Shown one piece after another: positions 7,597 to 11,483 of a DNA stretch of 11,483 nucleotides. Location of the stretch: contig DEYX01000120.1 in assembly GCA_002365025.1 (NCBI GenBank), forward strand, positions 1-11,483, written 5' to 3'. Source of the stretch: Hungatella sp. UBA3147 (GTDB lineage Bacteria > Bacillota > Clostridia > Lachnospirales > Lachnospiraceae). The position numbers were made by a program, and so were the translations under genes. Numbering within the stretch: position 1 is the first letter of the stretch; every line of letters begins with the position of its first letter. The notes under the pieces are model-generated. The model was not told the origin of the DNA. It saw only the letters and a list, made by a program, of their open reading frames with translations, and did no database searches.

Positions 7597-8511
7597 TTAA
7601 AGAATGGTTGGAAGACTGTTTCCGCCTCCATCTTTTCGAAATTCAGATGGAGACTGGCTGCAATATTTTTGAAAGATACGGTTAAATTGAGAGAAGCTTG
7701 TAAAGCCGCACTCTTCCGCCAGTTCAGAAATTTTCTTTTTGGTGTTTAACAGCAGGTATTGTACATTTCGGATCCGTGTCATTTGTATGTACTGGGTGAG
7801 GGTGTACCCTGTTACATCTTTAAACTGATGGGACAAATAGTAAGGACTGATATAAAACTCCCTGGAAAGAGAGTCCAGAGTCAATTCTTCCAAATAATGA
7901 TTATGAATGTAATTGGCAATGGTATATATTTTTTTTGAGGCTTCATTCTTCAATGGTTCGTTGATGTAGATGTTAGAAGGTGCCAGCTGCCTAATCGTAT
8001 AGAGAAACTCTACAAACATTCCGTGAATAATTAGGGATTTTAATTCCGGTTCCTCGTCCTGAAAGGAGTAGCGGTAAATCCGGTTTAGCTTTTCGTTGAT
8101 CAGCTGCTGTTGTTTGGAGGGGAAGCGGTATATGGGAAGGGGAGAATAAAATGGTTCGAATAGCTTTTGATAAGTTTCCGGCATTCCCCAGAGTTCGGGA
8201 GGGTACAAAAATCCGATGATAAGCCGTTTGCTGGGGGCTCCTTTTAGATATTCCGTCTGGTGAAGAACCGATGGGCGCAAAAGAACCAGGTCACCTGCAC
8301 GGATAGAATAAGGGAGACCCTCTATCAGATGGCATGCCTGAGGACTGATTAATATCATGATTTCATAAAAGGAATGAAAATGTTGGAATGGCATGTTGAT
8401 ATCGAAGGAACGTTCATCATAGTCAAAGTAATAGTAAAGGGAATGCTGGATATCGTTGATGGTAATATTATGTTTTTTCTTATAAAGCAGTGTATCACCT
8501 TGATTTGTCAT
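7597..8511 (-). CDS. AraC-family transcriptional regulator with cupin-like sensor domain
   Basis: This 304-residue regulator probably responds to a sugar and controls the flanking genes. The N-terminal half (about 25-110) is a cupin-like ligand domain with FQHFHSFYEIMIL, AGDLVLLRPSVLHQ and similar strands. The C-terminal hundred residues (about 203-294) hold the two AraC helix-turn-helix units: LTLDSLSREFYISPYYLSHQFKDVTG is the first, and ISELAEECGFTSFSQFNRIFQKYCSQSPSEFRK is the second and conserved signature. The start at 8511 is preceded on its strand by AAAGGCGG, a one-mismatch ribosome site. It converges with the transporter operon and diverges from the GH105 gene, sitting between two blocks that use related sugars. 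The domain assignment is secure. Whether it activates or represses, and its ligand, are inference. Confidence 0.94.
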   Translation of the reverse strand: MTNQGDTLLYKKKHNITINDIQHSLYYYFDYDERSFDINMPFQHFHSFYEIMILISPQACHLIEGLPYSIRAGDLVLLRPSVLHQTEYLKGAPSKRLIIGFLYPPELWGMPETYQKLFEPFYSPLPIYRFPSKQQQLINEKLNRIYRYSFQDEEPELKSLIIHGMFVEFLYTIRQLAPSNIYINEPLKNEASKKIYTIANYIHNHYLEELTLDSLSREFYISPYYLSHQFKDVTGYTLTQYIQMTRIRNVQYLLLNTKKKISELAEECGFTSFSQFNRIFQKYCSQSPSEFRKDGGGNSLPTIL

Positions 8512-8559
8512 AGGAGCCGCCTTTATTCTTTCTGGGAAATGGTCATGTTTCGGATATGT

Positions 8560-8589
8560 ATTATAACAGAGAGGTCACAAGATATGCAA
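8560..8589 (-). promoter_or_regulatory. Promoter of the AraC-family regulator
   Basis: Read on the minus strand, an extended -10 element (TGT then TATAAT, the latter at 8565-8560) is preceded at an 18-base spacing by TTGCAT (8589-8584). It places the transcription start about 40 bases ahead of the regulator's start codon. The -35 is poor (3 of 6), but the TGn extension compensates in sigma-A promoters. The -35 overlaps an ATGCAATGCAT near-palindrome, so autoregulation or shared control with the divergent gene is possible. Confidence 0.6.
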
Positions 8590-8624
8590 TGCATTAGCTG
8601 AAAAAAAGGAAAAATATTGTAGAG

Positions 8625-8654
8625 ATTGCAAAGTGCACCGACCGATAAGTTGGC
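8625..8654 (+). promoter_or_regulatory. Possible operator upstream of the GH105 gene, matching the one at 75-101
   Basis: The blocks ATTGCA, AAGT, CGAC and AAGTTGGC occur here in the same order as ATTGCA, AAGT, CGAC and AACTTGAC upstream of the GH38 gene, with slightly different spacing. It lies in the 170-base divergent region between regulator and GH105. No convincing plus-strand -10/-35 pair was found in this region; the best box, TATTGT (8615-8620), would place the element in the transcript leader. A role as the regulator's binding site is plausible but unproven. Confidence 0.3.
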
Positions 8655-8681
8655 TGGCAGCAGAAAGGGATTGACAAAGGA

Positions 8682-9758
8682 ATGGAAAAATTAAAAGAAA
8701 AGATAGATTTACTGGTTTCAAGCTTTGAAAAGATTCTTTATGATGAAGATGATATCTTCTTAAAAAATATGGAAAAAAATAATTTATCCGGGGACAATAC
8801 AGAGCTCTACCGGTATTGGGAATGGACGCAGGGAGTAGGACTGTATGGTTTATGGAAAATATATGAAGAAACCGGTGAGGAAGAGCTTTTAGAGAAACTG
8901 GAAAAGTATTATGATAGACAGCTTTCCATTGGTTTGCCTTCACGCAACATTAATACAACAGCTCCTCTTCTTGCCTTATCCTATCTGGCAGAAAAAAGTG
9001 GAAATAAGACCTATATGGAAATCTGCAGGGACTGGGCGCAGTGGCTTGTGGAAGAGCTGCCCATGACAGAGGAAGGCGGATTCCAACATCTGACCTCCGA
9101 TACTTTAAACGAGCAGGAGCTGTGGGATGACACGTTGTTTATGGCTGTTTTATTTTTGGCCCATATGGGAGTTCTGCTTGATAATAAAAAATGGATTAAT
9201 GAAGCGGAATACCAATTTCTCCTTCATGCGAAATATCTGGCTGACAGAAAAAGCGGTCTCTGGTATCATGGCTGGACATTTCATGGCCGCCATAATTTCT
9301 CAAGTGCATTCTGGGGAAGAGGAAACAGCTGGATCACTATGGCGATTCCGGAATTATTCGGCATCATTCCTTGCAGCGGAGCTGTGAAGCGTTACTTGAC
9401 AGAAGCGCTGAAAAATCAGATTGAGGCGCTGGTTACCTACCAGAATGAAAGCGGTATGTGGCATACGGTAATCAATGACAGTACCTCTTACGTGGAGGCA
9501 AGTGCAACTTGCGGGGTTGCTTATGGAATATTGAAAGCGGTTCATCTGGGACTTATTGATCCGTCATATGAAGCGAGCGCCAGAAGGGCTCTTTTACCGG
9601 TTCTTCAATGCATTGATGCAGAAGGTGTTGTGCATCAGGTATCTTATGGAACGCCCATGGGTAGAGAAAGTGTACAGTTTTATAAGGATGTTGAACTTCG
9701 CCCAATGCCATATGGACAGGCAATGGCAATCCTGTTCCTGTTAGAGGCGTCAAAATAA
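8682..9758 (+). CDS. GH105-type unsaturated uronyl hydrolase
   Basis: This 358-residue enzyme should hydrate and remove a 4,5-unsaturated uronic acid from the non-reducing end of oligosaccharides made by polysaccharide lyases, in the manner of YteR/YesR of rhamnogalacturonan breakdown. Its alpha/alpha-barrel signatures are present: YRYWEWTQGVGLYGL (about 43-57), ELWDDTLFMAVLFLA (146-160, with D149/D150 as the candidate catalytic acid), YHGWTFHGRHNFSSAFWGRGNSW (195-217), SYVEASATCGVAYGILK (269-285), and a C-terminal VSYGTPMGRES...PYGQAMAILFLLE. No signal peptide is present, so it is cytosolic. An AGAAAGGGA ribosome site precedes the ATG. It diverges from the AraC regulator and is followed by two further genes. 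GH88 is the alternative family, but these signatures favour GH105. The exact uronate (galacturonate or glucuronate) is not determinable. Confidence 0.9.
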   Translation: MEKLKEKIDLLVSSFEKILYDEDDIFLKNMEKNNLSGDNTELYRYWEWTQGVGLYGLWKIYEETGEEELLEKLEKYYDRQLSIGLPSRNINTTAPLLALSYLAEKSGNKTYMEICRDWAQWLVEELPMTEEGGFQHLTSDTLNEQELWDDTLFMAVLFLAHMGVLLDNKKWINEAEYQFLLHAKYLADRKSGLWYHGWTFHGRHNFSSAFWGRGNSWITMAIPELFGIIPCSGAVKRYLTEALKNQIEALVTYQNESGMWHTVINDSTSYVEASATCGVAYGILKAVHLGLIDPSYEASARRALLPVLQCIDAEGVVHQVSYGTPMGRESVQFYKDVELRPMPYGQAMAILFLLEASK

Positions 9759-9805
9759 CCGATATTAAACCCTGCACCGGGAATGATAAAGAAAGGGCAA
9801 AGATT

Positions 9806-10492
9806 ATGAACAGAGAATCGGATATCCTTAGAGCCTATAAACCGGTTGTCATGATGGATAAGAATGAGCCTTTTACCATTACCGCAATGGGCTGTACTAT
9901 ATTTCATGAGACAACGAGAAGCAGTTCCTTTCCAAAACGAGAGATTGTTATTAATAAGAAAGAGATTGATTATGTCATTGAGTACGCAATCTGGTATGAC
10001 TATGATATCCAGCATCTATATGAGCTGGAGCATGTATGGGTTTACATAAGGCATGGCGGAGGCGTGAAAAAGGTGGAAGCGAGCTTTCATGGCAGATTCT
10101 TAAATATGGTCAGTCTGGAAAGCGGGGATCCGGTGCTATGCGGGGATACTCATCCGGTGGTTTATGCCCAGCCTGGAAAGCATGCGCTGGTTCCTGATCC
10201 CAGAATGATCCGGGTGATCCCTGACTGGTTGGAAAGCTGTCTGGAAAAAGCGGGGATTGACGGTGTTCTGGTTCAGAATATGTTCAAAAGTCAAATCCAT
10301 ACAGATGAGAACCTTCAGCAAATGACGGAAGTTTATATAAAGGAAACATTTGGCTTCCGCCCGTCCATGGAATTTGAACCGTTTGTCATGGCAGATGACA
10401 AGCTGATGACCTGGGAGGAACTGAAGGAATCCATCCCTGAGCGGGTCAATCGGCAGATCGCTGTGATAAAAGCTTACTTTTATCAATTATAA
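9806..10492 (+). CDS. Unrecognised cytosolic protein with a faint Vps62/NPP1-like pattern
   Basis: This 228-residue protein has no signal peptide or membrane segment, and I cannot assign a function. Its middle part shows an ordered set of motifs: YAIWYDYD (60-67), ELEHVWVYI (73-81), VEASFHGRF (90-98) and HPVVYAQPGKHAL (116-128). The order aromatic strand, acidic-H-strand, A-S-x-H-G, then H-P-x-V-Y-x-x-G-x-H-A resembles the layout of Vps62-like and NPP1/necrosis-inducing-protein-like domains. It would be a divergent member at best. After that comes a helical C-terminal part with TEVYIKETFGF and several charged helices. The start at 9806 has GAAAGGG (9791-9797) at 8 bases. It follows GH105 by 47 bases, so the two are likely cotranscribed, which points to a role in handling the same sugar or surface glycan. 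The gene call is strong; the family suggestion is weak. Confidence 0.85.
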   Translation: MNRESDILRAYKPVVMMDKNEPFTITAMGCTIFHETTRSSSFPKREIVINKKEIDYVIEYAIWYDYDIQHLYELEHVWVYIRHGGGVKKVEASFHGRFLNMVSLESGDPVLCGDTHPVVYAQPGKHALVPDPRMIRVIPDWLESCLEKAGIDGVLVQNMFKSQIHTDENLQQMTEVYIKETFGFRPSMEFEPFVMADDKLMTWEELKESIPERVNRQIAVIKAYFYQL

Positions 10493-10508
10493 ATAATGGT
10501 GATCCGAT

Positions 10509-10522
10509 GGCATAATTATGCC
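10509..10522. repeat. Perfect 14-bp palindrome between the unknown gene and the toroid gene
   Basis: GGCATAATTATGCC reads identically on both strands. It lies 17 bases after the stop at 10492 and about 70 bases before the next start. It has no following T tract, so it is not a terminator. It could be a dimeric-repressor operator or an RNA processing hairpin (5-bp stem, AATT loop). A weak TATAGA box follows at 10543-10548, without a good -35. Confidence 0.35.
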
Positions 10523-10590
10523 GGTGTTCCCGAAGTGGTTAATATAGAATAAACAAGTAATTAGTTAGCAAGATATGATGGAGGAAGACT

Positions 10591-11483
10591 ATGAAACGAT
10601 ATATAGCACATCTGCTAAAGGGTGCAGAATATAGGACGAGGCAGTTTATAAACGGGCAGGTGAAAGATCCGGAAAACCTGCAGTACGGAGGAATCCGGGG
10701 AGATATCTGGGAGGCAAAGCCAACAATTTATGCATTGACCACGGCAGTGGCTGTATATCTAAACGAAAATAGCAGCTTTTACCGTCATGAGGCCCTTTAT
10801 GATTCCATTGATTTGGCGCTGGATTTTACGGAAAGAACCCAGAGAGAGGATGGGAGCTTTGACTATCCATCTTGTAATTTCAAATCCGCTGCAGATACAT
10901 CTTTCTGTTTTAAGCGGCTGATTGCAGCTTACCGGCTGCTGGTAAAATATGATGTGGAGAGGGATTCGAAGCTCCTAACCCTTCGGAAAAAGTATCTGAC
11001 CATCATGCACCGTGCGCTGGAGGCAATCCTGACAGGAGGCTTCCATACGCCAAACCACCGCTGGGCCATAGTGGCGGCCTTGCTTCAGGGCGCCAATCTG
11101 TTTGCTGAAGAGAAGGAATTCACCGGGAGGCTTAAGGCACGGGCCCGGCAGTATCTGTCTGAGGGGATTGATGGGGATGAAGACGGTGAATATGCAGAAC
11201 GTTCCACTGGCAATTATAATGCGGTGGTGAATAGCGCAATGATGGTTATGTATGAGGAGAGCAAAGATGAGAGCTACTTAGGCTATATGGAGCGGAATCT
11301 GGCCATGATGTTGACTTATATAGACCCGGACGATACCATATTTACCCAGAATTCCACCAGACAGGACAAGGGAAAGCTTGAATATGCGGATAAATATTTT
11401 TACCAGTACCTGTTTCTTTGCAGTTATACCGAGAATCCCGTATTTGACGGAGCGGCCCATAAGATCATCCGAGACAATATGGA
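10591..11483 (+). CDS. Alpha/alpha-toroid-like protein, 5' fragment (lyase or hydrolase candidate)
   Basis: An open frame of 297 codons starts at the ATG at 10591 and runs off the window end without a stop. GGAGG (10580-10584) sits 6 bases upstream. The visible part is helical and repetitive: GDIWEAKPTIYALTTAVAVYL, FTERTQREDGSF, HRALEAILTGGFHTPNHRWAIVAALLQG, YAERSTGNYNAVVNSAMMVMYEE and YLGYMERNLAMMLTYIDPDDTIF. The PNHRW and STGNYNAVVN elements recall the His and Tyr motifs of alpha/alpha-toroid polysaccharide lyases such as heparinase-type enzymes, but I cannot name a family. There is no signal peptide, so any substrate must be imported or intracellular. It is the third plus-strand gene after GH105 and is probably part of the same sugar block. 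Its full length and C-terminal domain lie outside the window. Confidence 0.85.
   Translation, partial: MKRYIAHLLKGAEYRTRQFINGQVKDPENLQYGGIRGDIWEAKPTIYALTTAVAVYLNENSSFYRHEALYDSIDLALDFTERTQREDGSFDYPSCNFKSAADTSFCFKRLIAAYRLLVKYDVERDSKLLTLRKKYLTIMHRALEAILTGGFHTPNHRWAIVAALLQGANLFAEEKEFTGRLKARARQYLSEGIDGDEDGEYAERSTGNYNAVVNSAMMVMYEESKDESYLGYMERNLAMMLTYIDPDDTIFTQNSTRQDKGKLEYADKYFYQYLFLCSYTENPVFDGAAHKIIRDNM

Noticed and set aside
8671..8676. TTGACA just before the GH105 start as a promoter element
   Set aside because: It lies 5 bases ahead of the start codon, so any transcript from it would begin inside the gene and lack the ribosome-binding site.

Overview
The window looks like a carbohydrate-utilisation locus from a low- to mid-GC Gram-positive Firmicute, most likely a gut-type Clostridia/Lachnospiraceae relative. 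This rests on strong GGAGG-type ribosome-binding sites, A/T-ending codons mixed with GC-rich stretches, a lipoprotein-type solute-binding protein, and an LplABC/YtcQ-YteP-YtcP-like sugar ABC transporter. The organism assignment is inference from style, not from a marker gene.

Layout. Positions 1-60 hold the rho-independent terminator of an upstream gene outside the window. A plus-strand block follows: a cytosolic GH38 alpha-mannosidase (182-3301), a small variant HAD-family phosphatase-like protein (3432-3974), two CUT1-type permeases (3993-4928 and 4928-5794, joined by a TAATG overlap) and a solute-binding lipoprotein (5884-7488). A strong terminator with a long loop (7519-7580) closes the block. 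On the minus strand is an AraC-family regulator with an N-terminal cupin-like sensor (8511-7597). It is transcribed toward the transporter operon and away from a second plus-strand block. That block contains a GH105-type unsaturated uronyl hydrolase (8682-9758), an unrecognised 228-residue protein with a faint Vps62/NPP1-like motif pattern (9806-10492), and a 5' fragment of an alpha/alpha-toroid-like protein (10591 to the window end, still open).

How it may work together. The lipoprotein and permeases would import oligosaccharides; no ATPase gene is present, which is usual for this family because it borrows a shared MsmX/MsmK-type ATPase. Inside the cell, GH105 would remove an unsaturated uronic acid left at the non-reducing end by an extracellular polysaccharide lyase, and GH38 would release alpha-mannose. 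GH38 plus an unsaturated uronyl hydrolase plus an oligosaccharide importer suggests a glycan in which a uronic acid caps an alpha-linked mannose, as in xanthan-type side chains or glucuronomannans. The AraC protein is the obvious local regulator. A similar ATTGCA-centred element lies upstream of both the GH38 and GH105 genes and may be a shared operator.

The least explained parts are the 228-residue protein and the open-ended toroid protein. I found no RNA genes, insertion sequences, CRISPR arrays or integration scars.
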